64,000 nucleotides of DNA from Corynebacterium rouxii (lineage in GTDB: Bacteria > Actinomycetota > Actinomycetes > Mycobacteriales > Mycobacteriaceae): contig NZ_LR738855.1 in assembly GCF_902702935.1 (NCBI RefSeq), positions 2,294,001 to 2,358,000 of the forward strand. Reading direction: 5' to 3'. The position numbers were made by a program, and so were the translations under genes. Below the pieces are notes generated by a model, which worked only from the letters and a program-made list of their open reading frames with translations, was not told the origin of the DNA and ran no database searches. Each line of letters opens with the position of its first letter. Within the stretch, counting starts at the first letter, position 1. Positions 19,294 through 27,832 of the stretch are shown in pieces.

Positions 19294-19411
19294 TGAGAAC
19301 CTCATTAATACTTGATTAACAAAATATCTCTCAATGATAGCCTCATTAACACTTCATTGACACTCTCATTGAGAAAAATCGTTAATGAAGTATCAATAAA
19401 GTGTTAATGAG
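19289..19411. promoter_or_regulatory. Repeated CTCATTAAyACTT operator-like array
   Basis: CTCATTAATACTT at 19301 and CTCATTAACACTT at 19342 are direct repeats. AAGTGTTAATGAG at 19399-19411 is the perfect inverted copy of the second. Related TCATTGA and GTTAATGAAG units fill the gaps. The array sits directly upstream of the winged-helix regulator start, as expected for an autoregulatory site. Confidence 0.6.
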
Positions 19412-19421
19412 ACCCAGCGCC

Positions 19422-20084
19422 CTACGCTTCTGGGATTCCGCAGGCCACTCCGGTGGAGTGGTGCGGGCAGTATCCTAGTGGGTTTTTGTGCAGGTACTGC
19501 TGGTGTTCATCCTCAGCCATGTAGTATTCGCCGGCTGGGGTGCTGGCGAGTGGCAGGATTTCGGTGGTAATGCGCCCGAGGCCGGCTGCGGCAAGTTTAG
19601 GAGCGTAGTGTTCTACGATCTCGCGGGCGCGTTGCGCCTGCTGTTCGGCGTTGGGGCCGGCGGTGTAGATCGCGGAGCGGTACTGCGTTCCGGTGTCGTT
19701 GCCTTGTCGGTAGCCTTGAGTGGGGTCGTGGGCTTCCATGGCTTTGACCACGAGTTCGTCGAAGGTGACCTGTGTTGGGTCGTAGACAACTTCGACGACT
19801 TCGGTGTGGTTGGTGCGTCCGGTGCAGGTTTCGCGGTAGGTGGGGTTCGGTGTGATTCCACCGGCGAAGCCTACGGAGGTGTACACCACGCCTGGGGTTT
19901 CCCAGAACAGTTTTTCTGCTCCCCAGTAGCAGCCGATACCTATATATAGGGTTTCGGTGCCTGGTTGACCTCGAAGGGTTCCTAGTACAGCGTGTGGCTG
20001 TGGGTTGGGCAGGACCGGGTGCGGTCCGCCTTTGAGTGCGTCTTTTTCTTCTACTAAGCGCGGTGCGCCAAATAACCATCCCAT
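19422..20084 (-). CDS. msrA: Peptide methionine-S-sulfoxide reductase A
   Basis: About 220 residues from ATG 20084 (MGWLFGAPRLVEEKDALKGG). The catalytic motif is GIGCYWGAEKLFW, with Tyr in place of the commoner Phe after the catalytic Cys. GFAGGITPNPTYRETCTGRTNHTEVVEVVYDP and YRSAIY complete the family signature, and a C-terminal cysteine (GVACGIPEA) may be the resolving residue. It repairs oxidised methionine with thioredoxin. A longer open frame upstream runs antisense through sodA and is not real. It diverges from sodA, a sensible oxidative-stress pair. Confidence 0.95.
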   Translation of the reverse strand: MGWLFGAPRLVEEKDALKGGPHPVLPNPQPHAVLGTLRGQPGTETLYIGIGCYWGAEKLFWETPGVVYTSVGFAGGITPNPTYRETCTGRTNHTEVVEVVYDPTQVTFDELVVKAMEAHDPTQGYRQGNDTGTQYRSAIYTAGPNAEQQAQRAREIVEHYAPKLAAAGLGRITTEILPLASTPAGEYYMAEDEHQQYLHKNPLGYCPHHSTGVACGIPEA

Positions 20085-20237
20085 ATCGACATCAACGTGC
20101 ACTTTGGGAATTATGTTCCACAATTTCGTGCAGTTCTTCGTTTTTCTGACCACGAAAGACACATTTCGCCAAATAATTGTTGCCAAATGTGAGGATTCAC
20201 CTATCATGGTAGGCACATCCAACGAAAGGAACGAAGA

Positions 20238-20837
20238 ATGACGTACACCCTTCCTGAACTCGATTACGCATACGACGCTCTCGAGCCACACATCGCTGCC
20301 GAGATTATGGAGCTGCACCACTCCAAGCACCACGCTAACTACGTGAACGGCGCAAATGCCGCTCTGGAGAAGTTGCAGAAGGCTCGCGAGAACGGTGAGA
20401 TCGGTGCTGTTGTCACCGCTTTGTCCAAGGATCTGGCTTTCAACTTGGGTGGCCACACCAACCACTCCATCTTCTGGAAGAACCTCTCCCCTAACGGTGG
20501 CGGCGAGCCAACCGGCGCTTTGGCTGAGGCAATTGCCAAGGAGTTCGGTTCTTTTGAGAAGTTCAAGGATCACTTCTCTGCTGCCGCTCTTGGCTTGCAG
20601 GGTTCCGGCTGGGCTGTGCTCGGCTACGATCACATCGGTGGCCGTCTGGTTATCGAGCAGCTCACTGACCAGCAGGGCAACATCTCCGCAAACCTGACCC
20701 CACTTCTTATGCTCGATATGTGGGAGCACGCTTTCTACCTTCAGTACAAGAACGTGAAGGCTGACTACGTGAAGGCTGTTTGGAACGTCTTCAACTGGGA
20801 CGACGTTGCTGCTCGCTTCGAGGCTGCTACCAAGTAA
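20238..20837 (+). CDS. sodA: Superoxide dismutase (Mn/Fe family)
   Basis: The 199-residue protein starts [19 protein letters not shown]. Metal ligands are visible in [11 protein letters not shown] (first His), [10 protein letters not shown] (second His) and [13 protein letters not shown] (Asp and His). The GSGWAVLG segment and NVFNWDDV end are typical of MnSOD. It dismutates superoxide in the cytoplasm. A clear site AAAGGA precedes the ATG at 20238. Codon use is highly biased towards preferred codons, as expected for an abundant protein. Confidence 0.97.
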   Translation: MTYTLPELDYAYDALEPHIAAEIMELHHSKHHANYVNGANAALEKLQKARENGEIGAVVTALSKDLAFNLGGHTNHSIFWKNLSPNGGGEPTGALAEAIAKEFGSFEKFKDHFSAAALGLQGSGWAVLGYDHIGGRLVIEQLTDQQGNISANLTPLLMLDMWEHAFYLQYKNVKADYVKAVWNVFNWDDVAARFEAATK

Positions 20838-20908
20838 ACCCACATAAGCCTATGTAGCACTCAGTAGCGTTGAGCTACTGTGGCTCGGTATCAACGGAGC
20901 CGTTTTTC

Positions 20909-20937
20909 AAAGGCCCCCCTTTTTAAGGGGGCCTTTT
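20909..20937 (+). terminator. Intrinsic terminator after sodA
   Basis: AAGGCCCCCC pairs with GGGGGCCTT around a short T/A loop, and TTTT follows. It lies about 70 bases after the sodA stop. Confidence 0.9.
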
Positions 20938-21085
20938 CGCACATCTCAACTAAGGAAAGAAACTCTCAATAACACTCCTTATCTTTCGGCCATCCAGAAC
21001 GGAAGAATGCAATTAAACACTATTGTTCAATGGCTTGAACTCTAGGATAGACTAAAGGCTTCCCATAAGCAACGAAAGGAAGCCC

Positions 21086-21622
21086 ATGAAAATTGGTGTC
21101 TTAGTAGGAAGCCTCCGCAAGGAGTCCTACGCTCGCAAAATTGCTCTCAATGCCATCGACATGTTCCCTGCGGACTTCGAGGGCCACATCATTGAAATTG
21201 GCAACCTCCCACTCTACAACGCAGACCTCGAGGCCAACCCGCCGCAGGAGTACACCGACTTCCGCAACGCCATCCAAAGTTGCGACGCCATCTTGTTTGT
21301 CACCTCGGAAAACAACCGCACGATTCCGGCTTGCCTGAAAAACGCCGTCGATGTCGGCTCCAAGCCCACCCCTTCGTGGACCGGCCTGCCTGCCGGCATC
21401 ATGAGCCACTCCGTTGGCCGCATGGGCGGCTACAGCGCGCACAAGAACCTGCGCCTTGCTCTGTCCTACTTCGAGATGCCTATTACGGGTCAGCCTGAGG
21501 TGTTCCTCGGTCAGTCCCCTACGCTTTTCGACGGCGACAAGCTGGTCCCCGACACCGCAGCCTTCGTGCAGCGCTACATCGATACGTTTGAAAAGCTCGT
21601 GCGCAAAAACGCACAGAGCTAG
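21086..21622 (+). CDS. NADPH-dependent FMN reductase family protein
   Basis: The 178-residue protein begins MKIGVLVGSLRKESYARKIA, the phosphate-binding GSLRxxS motif of the flavodoxin-like FMN reductases. It continues with ILFVTSENNRTIPACLKNAVD and GIMSHSVGRMGGYSAHKNLR. The usual PEYN motif is replaced by SENN, a recurring variant. It probably reduces quinones or flavins as a cytoplasmic dimer. AAAGGAAG precedes the ATG. Its stop overlaps the convergent mannosyltransferase by four bases. Confidence 0.9.
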   Translation: MKIGVLVGSLRKESYARKIALNAIDMFPADFEGHIIEIGNLPLYNADLEANPPQEYTDFRNAIQSCDAILFVTSENNRTIPACLKNAVDVGSKPTPSWTGLPAGIMSHSVGRMGGYSAHKNLRLALSYFEMPITGQPEVFLGQSPTLFDGDKLVPDTAAFVQRYIDTFEKLVRKNAQS

Positions 21623-22971
21623 GCGATAGCGATGGCAGCGCACGCAAGGGCGTAGACCGCCAGCACACCGGTGGTGATAGCTGCGTAGCTGCGATCCTGC
21701 GCAGCCGTCCACGGCCTTGCCAGCCACAGGGCAATCGCTATGAGGCTGGCAACCGCGAGGATCACGTAGCTATCACCGATAATGTGTTGCCATAGTGGCC
21801 AGCGCTCAGCGGCGCGGTCACTTCGTGGCAGCAGCCAGTGCCCTTGGCAGATCATTGCCACAACACCTGATAGCGCGCCTGCCGCGAGCATGCGTCGTGG
21901 CGCACCTTTTTGGTTTACAAGCACCAAAAGAGCTGTTTGGACTGCAAAGACGATCCAGAGCCAGTGGTGGCTCCACGATACTGGCGAGCACAGCAGTGCC
22001 ACGAGCGCGTTTATGCAGACAGCAACAACCGCTGCCTGCGGGGTTTCTTGAGCGAGCAGTTTGTGCATGATCCAGGCGATCAGCGCGATGGTGACCACGC
22101 ATAGTAGGGCCCAAGGCACGGCGCTGGTATCTGCCCCGAATAGCCTCGCCAGCACACCTTTCAAGGACTGGTTGGACGGCCAGCTCAGCTCACCGATACG
22201 CCCCGAATCATGCAGTACATCCAGCCAGTAGCTGCGAGAGTTTTCTGGGGATATTCCCCACGCAAGCGCGCTCATTCCCACGCCGGAGGCAATAGACCAA
22301 GCGGCGGCTTTAAAGTCGCGTTTGATCAGGAAGTACAGACCAAAAACTGCTGGCGTGAGTTTGATAGCTGCGGCAATGCCTACTAAAACACCGCGGGGCA
22401 GCAGTGTTTTCCTAGCGAGGGTATCGATCAGCACCAGCAAGATGAGGTAGACGTTGATCTGGGCGAACCAGATGTTTTCACGCATGGGTTCCAGCACTGC
22501 GGCGGCTGCGGTGACTACGAGTCCGAGGCGGTAGGCGTCGATACGCGTCCATTCAGGGCGCTGCCCTGCGATAGCGCGCGTAACTAGGACGCTGCACCAC
22601 CATAGGGCGACCACGGAGCCGAGGTCGAAAAGGAGGGCAGCCACGCGCACCGGCAAGATCGTAAATGGCACGAACGCCAGCGCCGCGAATGGCGGATATG
22701 TAAACGGCAGGCTGATGTTATGGACTTGGTAGCCCTGCGTGTACAAGTTTTTTTGCTCGGCAAATGCCTTCGCACCCTCGTAGTACACGCCGAAGTCGTA
22801 GTGGTAAATAAATAACGAGTCGAAACCGTAGATGGGTTTGCGCATAAAGAGCGCATCGTGGTCCATTACGCCTAGGACAAGGATCGTCGCAAGAACCAGC
22901 CAGGCCACCACCATAGTGCTGCGCCAGCGGAGGAAGCGCAGCAAACTGTGCTCGTCGCAGTTATTTATCAC
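21619..22971 (-). CDS. GT87-family polyprenol-phosphate-mannose-dependent mannosyltransferase
   Basis: The 450-residue membrane protein has about ten helices. The first extracytoplasmic loop holds DFGVYYEGAKAFAEQKNLYTQGY, the Asp-containing GT-C motif, then LPFTYPPFAAL. GVLVGIAAAIKLTPAVFGLYFLIKRD is characteristic of the DUF2029/GT87 family. In corynebacteria these enzymes add mannose (or arabinose) to phosphatidylinositol mannosides, lipomannan or lipoarabinomannan on the outer face. Which step this one carries out is not visible. It ends against the FMN reductase gene. Confidence 0.85.
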   Translation of the reverse strand: MINNCDEHSLLRFLRWRSTMVVAWLVLATILVLGVMDHDALFMRKPIYGFDSLFIYHYDFGVYYEGAKAFAEQKNLYTQGYQVHNISLPFTYPPFAALAFVPFTILPVRVAALLFDLGSVVALWWCSVLVTRAIAGQRPEWTRIDAYRLGLVVTAAAAVLEPMRENIWFAQINVYLILLVLIDTLARKTLLPRGVLVGIAAAIKLTPAVFGLYFLIKRDFKAAAWSIASGVGMSALAWGISPENSRSYWLDVLHDSGRIGELSWPSNQSLKGVLARLFGADTSAVPWALLCVVTIALIAWIMHKLLAQETPQAAVVAVCINALVALLCSPVSWSHHWLWIVFAVQTALLVLVNQKGAPRRMLAAGALSGVVAMICQGHWLLPRSDRAAERWPLWQHIIGDSYVILAVASLIAIALWLARPWTAAQDRSYAAITTGVLAVYALACAAIAIA

Positions 22972-22984
22972 GCGTGTAACAGTA

Positions 22985-24553
22985 TCAATGCAGCATTGTG
23001 TTCAACAATGGCACGCCAGGTGCCCCCGCGTTCAACCACGAGCGCACCGCGGCGGTCGCCCGACAATCGTCACCGTTGTAGCTCAGCAGCGTCGCGCGCG
23101 CCTGTATCCTGGTTTCTGCGTCCGCGTGGGTATCGAGCCCCACGGCTTCGCGGTAGAGGTTCACGCTTGCCTCGCCGTCAACGTCGTTCGCCTCCCAGCT
23201 AAACCCTGCGGCGGGGGCCACGATCTTCAGCCCTAATCCTTCCGGGCCCACGAGGTTGCGTTTGACGACCACGAATACGTCGTGCCACTGCCCCGATTGG
23301 ATGAAGTCCAGCACCTCGGCTTCGCTGGGCACGCCTTCTACTTTGCCGTGGAACCGGCGCGCGCTAAAGCGCAGCCAGTGGTTTTCGCCGTGGGCGGAGT
23401 AACAAAATGCCCCGAAGGTCTGTCCGGCCTGCTCGGCTGCGTATCGACGCCCCATCAACCACGCCCAGAATCGCGCGAAGTTTCCTCCTTCCGCCTGACC
23501 TCCAAGAGGCTCCCAGGTTACAAACGGATGATAGCTCTCACCATCGTAGGCACCCCACAGATAGGCACCGTGGTCGAGGTAGGCCTCTACGTCGATGTCG
23601 ATCTCTACGTCAAAGCGCTCATGATCTACGTGCTCAGTCACGGCGAGAACGGGAATGTGGGCGCGCCATGCCGCCGCAAGTTCGGAAGGTCGCCCGAGGC
23701 GGGCGTCGATAAGCCCCTGGACCGTGTCGATCCCCCGCTCGCGGAATGGATTAGCGCGATCACCGCTTAAAAACAGGCTCAGATCATCACGCTCCCGCAG
23801 CTGAGCGCCGCACAAGTCAACAAACCTGCAGCTGGCACACTCCTTGACCCGGCGCGGCCCCGTTGGGATCGTCGCGCGCAGCGCATTGCTAAGCCCCTGC
23901 TGGAAAAAGTCGGTATTGAGCACAAACGCCTGATCGCGGCTTTGCCCAATGATAAGCGCCCGCCGGCACCCCACTCCGAGGCTATCGAGTGCCTGAGCAG
24001 CAAGACCCAACGTGAACGAGTCAATGGAGTGGTGCTTGAGCTTGGTGGCCACCTTGTAGGGCTGCCCCAGCCCTAGGCGCCCAGTGGCGATCATCCGAAC
24101 CGTTTTGGCCTGGTCGGTGCTGCGCGCGGGGCGGGCCACCCGGTGGTTGGACACCAGCAGGGGAAGGTAGCAGCCATCGGGGCGTCGGATAAGCGCGTCG
24201 AGTTCTGCGTGCCACCCAATCCCCTCGCTCTCACCGATGAGGACTGCACCAGTGATAATGCTGGCTTGATCGGCGATGGCTTCCAACGTCTGCAGATACG
24301 TCTGCCATATATCCTCGTGGTCTACGCGGGCGGGATAGTCGGGGCGAAGATCAATACGCAGGAAGCGCTGGGTGTCCCCGATCTGGGGCTTGGTGGGCAG
24401 CAAGTCAAAGACGGCTCGGCGGGAATCAAGGAGGCGTTCGCGCCTGAGCTGGGAGTTTTCGGTTGCCGATACGTCTGGGAAGCGCCGCCGCTGCACTTGG
24501 CGGTAGCGGCAACCGACTAGGTCGGAAGGTTGCAGGTACGTATCAGTTTCCAC
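22985..24553 (-). CDS. TM0106-family RecB-like putative nuclease
   Basis: The 522-residue soluble protein has an N-terminal RecB-nuclease-like region with a cysteine cluster, VKECASCRFVDLCGAQL. Its C-terminal half is an RNase H-like exonuclease domain: VEIDIDVEAYLDHGAYLWGA, then YSAHGENHWLRFSAR, and SYNGDDCRATAAVRSWL with the terminal Asp residues. This order is that of the TM0106 family. The role is unknown, but nucleic-acid processing is likely. It starts upstream of and close to the mannosyltransferase gene in the same direction. Confidence 0.82.
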   Translation of the reverse strand: METDTYLQPSDLVGCRYRQVQRRRFPDVSATENSQLRRERLLDSRRAVFDLLPTKPQIGDTQRFLRIDLRPDYPARVDHEDIWQTYLQTLEAIADQASIITGAVLIGESEGIGWHAELDALIRRPDGCYLPLLVSNHRVARPARSTDQAKTVRMIATGRLGLGQPYKVATKLKHHSIDSFTLGLAAQALDSLGVGCRRALIIGQSRDQAFVLNTDFFQQGLSNALRATIPTGPRRVKECASCRFVDLCGAQLRERDDLSLFLSGDRANPFRERGIDTVQGLIDARLGRPSELAAAWRAHIPVLAVTEHVDHERFDVEIDIDVEAYLDHGAYLWGAYDGESYHPFVTWEPLGGQAEGGNFARFWAWLMGRRYAAEQAGQTFGAFCYSAHGENHWLRFSARRFHGKVEGVPSEAEVLDFIQSGQWHDVFVVVKRNLVGPEGLGLKIVAPAAGFSWEANDVDGEASVNLYREAVGLDTHADAETRIQARATLLSYNGDDCRATAAVRSWLNAGAPGVPLLNTMLH

Positions 24554-24665
24554 AAGTTCTCCAGCTTATTGCACGAACGCGGGTAGTGTGGAATTGAACT
24601 GGGCACTGGTTTATGGTTTGTGCCCCTCAATAAAAATGGCTCACGTATTCGATAAGGATGAAATA

Positions 24666-25298
24666 ATGGGACTATTCGAATCCTTCCGTAAGGCTCGCGC
24701 GAAAACTAAAGCAGAAATCAAGGCAGCCAAAGCCAAGGCTCGCCAAGAAGTTAAAGACGCCACAAAGCTGGAAATAAAAAGAAATAAACTTCTCGCCCAA
24801 CAAGAAAAGGCTCTCTTGAAAGAAGAACGCAAGGGCCTCAAGGCAAAGCGTAAGCACGAAGAAAAACTCGCCAAAACCACTTTGGAACAACTCAAGGCTG
24901 GCAAATTTAATAAAGATAATGTCTTGCGTTACGCCGGCGCTGCACGCACCTTAGCCCCTATTGTATTGCCGCTCATTTATCGCGGAATTACTTTGGCTAA
25001 AGAGCAGGCAAATACCAAGCGCGCGCTGCGCCTTGGTATTGATCCTTCCGACCTTGCCCGTTTTGCCGGCCACGGCGCTGAGCTCAAAGCCCGCATTGAG
25101 GGTATCCGCTGTTCGGTGAAGGTATCGTCGCTACCTAAGGGATTTATAGCTGATGTGGAGCAGCGTCTCGACGACCTCACCTTCGCCGTGGATAATGCCG
25201 AATACATGACCCCCGAACTGCGCCAGCGTAGCCACCGCAGCATTGCTAATGATCTAGACCAGTTAGCGCGTCAAATCCAAGATAAAATCGGCGAATAA
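24666..25298 (+). CDS. Coiled-coil protein of the DUF6474 type
   Basis: About 210 residues. I chose the ATG at 24666 because AAGGATG lies just upstream and the text from there (MGLFESFRKARAKTKAEIKAAKAKARQEV) is the family start. Residues 1-90 form a Lys/Ala/Glu-rich coiled coil. A hydrophobic stretch follows (TLAPIVLPLIYRGITLA), then a helical C-terminus. The family is actinobacterial and has no known function. Its extreme Lys content and hydrophobic patch suggest a membrane-peripheral or DNA-associated role, which I cannot settle. Confidence 0.75.
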   Translation: MGLFESFRKARAKTKAEIKAAKAKARQEVKDATKLEIKRNKLLAQQEKALLKEERKGLKAKRKHEEKLAKTTLEQLKAGKFNKDNVLRYAGAARTLAPIVLPLIYRGITLAKEQANTKRALRLGIDPSDLARFAGHGAELKARIEGIRCSVKVSSLPKGFIADVEQRLDDLTFAVDNAEYMTPELRQRSHRSIANDLDQLARQIQDKIGE

Positions 25299-25308
25299 TG
25301 TGGCCAGC

Positions 25309-25345
25309 GGGGTTGCTTCTCTCCACGAGAAGTAACCCCATTAAT
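25309..25345 (+). terminator. Hairpin after the DUF6474 gene
   Basis: GGGGTTGCTTCTC pairs with GAGAAGTAACCCC (one mismatch) at 25309-25339, 10 bases after the stop. The following stretch is only weakly T-rich. Confidence 0.65.
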
Positions 25346-25456
25346 GAGTTTTCACACCCAAATAACCAAAATTTTCGAATTTTTATTTTGGGGAATGCCA
25401 ATTCGTTCTATCATGTAATAGAAACCAATTATTTCTTTTGAAAAGGACACTTCCTC

Positions 25457-25774
25457 ATGGCACGTCGTGAAATCACCCAGTACTTTGACGATATTGACAA
25501 CACCCCACTGGCCGAAGATCAGGTTCATGTTGTGCGATTCGGCGTCAACGGTATTAATTACGTATTGGACCTTTCGGCCGATAATGCACAAAAGTTTGAG
25601 GACGCATTAGCGCCCTTCATAGAAAAGGCACACCGGGCTAAGGTCGACGAGTCGACACATTACGACCCCAAGACGGTTCGTGCGTGGGCCCAAAAGCATA
25701 ACTATCAGGTAGCCGATCGAGGAAAGATCCCGTCGAATGTGATCGAGGCGTTCCTTAAGTCCACCAAGCGCTAA
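25457..25774 (+). CDS. lsr2: Lsr2-family nucleoid-associated protein
   Basis: The 105-residue protein begins MARREITQYFDDIDNTPLAED, close to the Lsr2 start. The N-terminal dimerisation domain (VVRFGVNGINYVLDLSADNA) is followed by an acidic/basic linker and the DNA-binding end VRAWAQKHNYQVADRGKIPSNVIEAFLKS. In place of the mycobacterial RGR AT-hook core it shows RGK. Lsr2 proteins silence AT-rich horizontally acquired DNA. The AT-rich island at 61.5-64 kb is an obvious possible target. AAAAGGACA precedes the ATG. Confidence 0.92.
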   Translation: MARREITQYFDDIDNTPLAEDQVHVVRFGVNGINYVLDLSADNAQKFEDALAPFIEKAHRAKVDESTHYDPKTVRAWAQKHNYQVADRGKIPSNVIEAFLKSTKR

Positions 25775-25776
25775 AA

Positions 25777-25822
25777 AATATCACCGTTGCGGAGCACAAT
25801 CGACTCTGCAACGGTGATATTT
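25777..25822. terminator. Bidirectional terminator between lsr2 and hrrA
   Basis: AAATATCACCGTTGC pairs with GCAACGGTGATATTT. A and T tracts on both sides suit transcription from either gene. Confidence 0.9.
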
Positions 25823-25831
25823 TATGCCTAG

Positions 25832-26470
25832 TTACAGCACACCTTGTTCGCGTGCGATAGCCACCGCCGAGGTGCGGGAACGCACACCCAGCTTGTCATA
25901 GATGTGCACGAGGTGGCTTTTCACCGTCGCCTCAGACAGCAGCAGCCTGCGCCCAATATCGCGGTTGGACGAGCCACCGGCGACCAGCTTGAGCACTTCC
26001 AGTTCGCGTGGGGTAAGCGAATTACGTGGGGCCCGCACACGCGACATCAAACGATTGGCCACGGTAGGCGACAGTGCGGTATCACCCTCTGCTGCGGAAC
26101 GCACCGCCGCCAGCAGTTCCTCTGGGGGCGCATCTTTGAGCATGTAGCCCAAGGCACCGGCTTCGATAGCGCCGAGGATGTCCGCGTCGGTGTCATAGTT
26201 GGTTACTACGAGTACCTCTGGCGGATTATCCATTCTGCGCCGGATGGCAGCGGTTGCGTCTGCACCGCTGGTGCGCTTTGTCCCCTGCACGCCTGGGCCG
26301 AAGCGCAGATCCATGAGGATCACGTCGATACCGCCGGCTTCTGCTGCAGCGATGGCGGCTTCAGCGGTGGCTACTTCGCCGATTACCTCGATGTCTTCAG
26401 CGCTTTCGAGTACGGCTCGAAGGCCTAAGCGGACAATTTCGTGATCGTCAGCGAGCAAAACTCGAATCAT
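25832..26470 (-). CDS. hrrA: Response regulator, HrrA-like (NarL/LuxR family)
   Basis: The 212-residue protein has a receiver domain (MIRVLLADDHEIVRLGL, phosphoacceptor Asp54 in VILMDLRFG). A LuxR-type helix-turn-helix follows: LTPRELEVLKLVAGGSSNRDIGRRLLLSEATVKSHLVHIYDKLGV. It is paired with a histidine kinase at 26552, near sodA/msrA, the position of the haem-responsive HrrSA system of corynebacteria. HrrA is known to activate haem oxygenase and repress haem synthesis. ChrA is a close paralogue, so naming rests mainly on context. Confidence 0.85.
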   Translation of the reverse strand: MIRVLLADDHEIVRLGLRAVLESAEDIEVIGEVATAEAAIAAAEAGGIDVILMDLRFGPGVQGTKRTSGADATAAIRRRMDNPPEVLVVTNYDTDADILGAIEAGALGYMLKDAPPEELLAAVRSAAEGDTALSPTVANRLMSRVRAPRNSLTPRELEVLKLVAGGSSNRDIGRRLLLSEATVKSHLVHIYDKLGVRSRTSAVAIAREQGVL

Positions 26471-26551
26471 GCGTTCTCCACGCCCTTTCTATTATGCGCT
26501 TGCGCGTGCAGGTACCCTCTCACTAACCTAGCGCAGCTGTACAACTAATTG

Positions 26552-27832
26552 CTAACACTGATCCTGATCTTTTGAATGAATCTCCTCGATGTCTACAGGC
26601 AACGCCACCGACACCGCGGTTCCTTGACCAGGTTCCGACTCCACAACCAGCTCCCCACCTAGTTCCGCAGCGCGTTGCTGCATAGCGCTAATGCCCACGT
26701 GCCCCAACCCCGCAGGGCGTTGGGCTACTTGCTCGGGGTCGAAGCCGTGACCGTTGTCCACAACGTCGAGACGCACTTCTTCTTCCCCGTAACTAAGTGT
26801 GAGGTGGCAATGCGTGGCACCCGAATGCTTTGCGACGTTGCCCAGCGCCCCTTGGGCGATACGCACCAGAGCCGCCTCCACGCGCATGGGTAGCTGGCGT
26901 CCCTCACCGTCAACCTCAATGCTGATCTCTGGACCCACCACATGCTCCGCGATTCGATTCAATGCCCCTTCAAGCGAGGTCTTACTCAACGCTGCTGGCT
27001 GCAAGGCTGCGATCATCGCACGAGCTTCGCTTAAGTTTTCTGCCGCGGTCGAGCGTGCAAGCTCCATGCGGTGCAGGGGTGCTTGTTGTTCCGCTTCCGG
27101 CATCCCGGACTTTTTAATGTCTTGCTCGGCAACCCGCAGCAGCATTTGGATACTCGAAAGCCCCTGGGCGAGCGTGTCGTGAATCTCGTGGGCGATACGC
27201 TGGCGCTCTGCGGCGATACCTGCGGCGCGTTCCGTTTCTGCCAGCTGATTGCGGGTAGCTAGGAGTTCGTCGATAAGCTCCTCGCGCTCACGCGCACCCT
27301 TCCAGATCGCTTCGAACGCGAAATGGATGGCGATGACCACCAGCGCCGACACCACCGGCCCCATCACCGCACCAATGGTCAGCTGCGCTAATTGGCTGGT
27401 AATCGCGATTGCCGTTGCGCCGACCACCAAAATAATGCCTCGAATATCGGGCAGCACCCGCAGATAAAGGAAAAACAGCGGGAATACCATGTAGATACTC
27501 ACGGGGATGATAGGCAACATAAAGACCCACAACACGGTGAGGATGACCAGCAGCATGGCTTTGGTCCACATGGCGCGCCGTCGGCTCAGCGCGGCCACAG
27601 CATAGAACAAGGCAAAAAGCGTGCTGAGGATGACTGCGACGATGGCGCTGCGGCGATCCAAGCTGACCACGCCGGCGAGCGATACCAGCAACAACACGCT
27701 GGTGAGCACGTTCATGGAGCGGTAGTACAGCGCGGCCCCGGGGCGTCCAGAGTGGTGGGAAACGTCGAGTTGCCCCGTGTCGGTGAGGTGTGATGTGCCT
27801 GAGGGCTTCTCAGGATCTAGGCTTGACTGCAT
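26552..27832 (-). CDS. hrrS: Sensor histidine kinase, HrrS-like
   Basis: About 426 residues from the ATG at 27832. An alternative ATG at 27715 (MNVLTSVLLLV) would remove a 39-residue leader. About six transmembrane helices form the sensor region. HisKA_3 follows with the phosphoacceptor in RIAHEIHDTLAQGLSSIQ, then an HATPase domain with the N box (ALGNVAKHSGATH) and GLGHVGISAMQQRAAELGG. Haem-sensing HrrS has this membrane-embedded sensor without a large extracellular domain. Its 27832 ATG shares the CATG palindrome with the divergent lipoprotein start. A longer open frame upstream is antisense and not real. Confidence 0.85.
   Translation of the reverse strand: MQSSLDPEKPSGTSHLTDTGQLDVSHHSGRPGAALYYRSMNVLTSVLLLVSLAGVVSLDRRSAIVAVILSTLFALFYAVAALSRRRAMWTKAMLLVILTVLWVFMLPIIPVSIYMVFPLFFLYLRVLPDIRGIILVVGATAIAITSQLAQLTIGAVMGPVVSALVVIAIHFAFEAIWKGAREREELIDELLATRNQLAETERAAGIAAERQRIAHEIHDTLAQGLSSIQMLLRVAEQDIKKSGMPEAEQQAPLHRMELARSTAAENLSEARAMIAALQPAALSKTSLEGALNRIAEHVVGPEISIEVDGEGRQLPMRVEAALVRIAQGALGNVAKHSGATHCHLTLSYGEEEVRLDVVDNGHGFDPEQVAQRPAGLGHVGISAMQQRAAELGGELVVESEPGQGTAVSVALPVDIEEIHSKDQDQC

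Noticed and set aside
19422-20843. 473-residue reading frame reading as an extended MsrA
   Set aside because: The added N-terminal part is antisense to sodA across its whole length; MsrA homology starts at the ATG at 20084.
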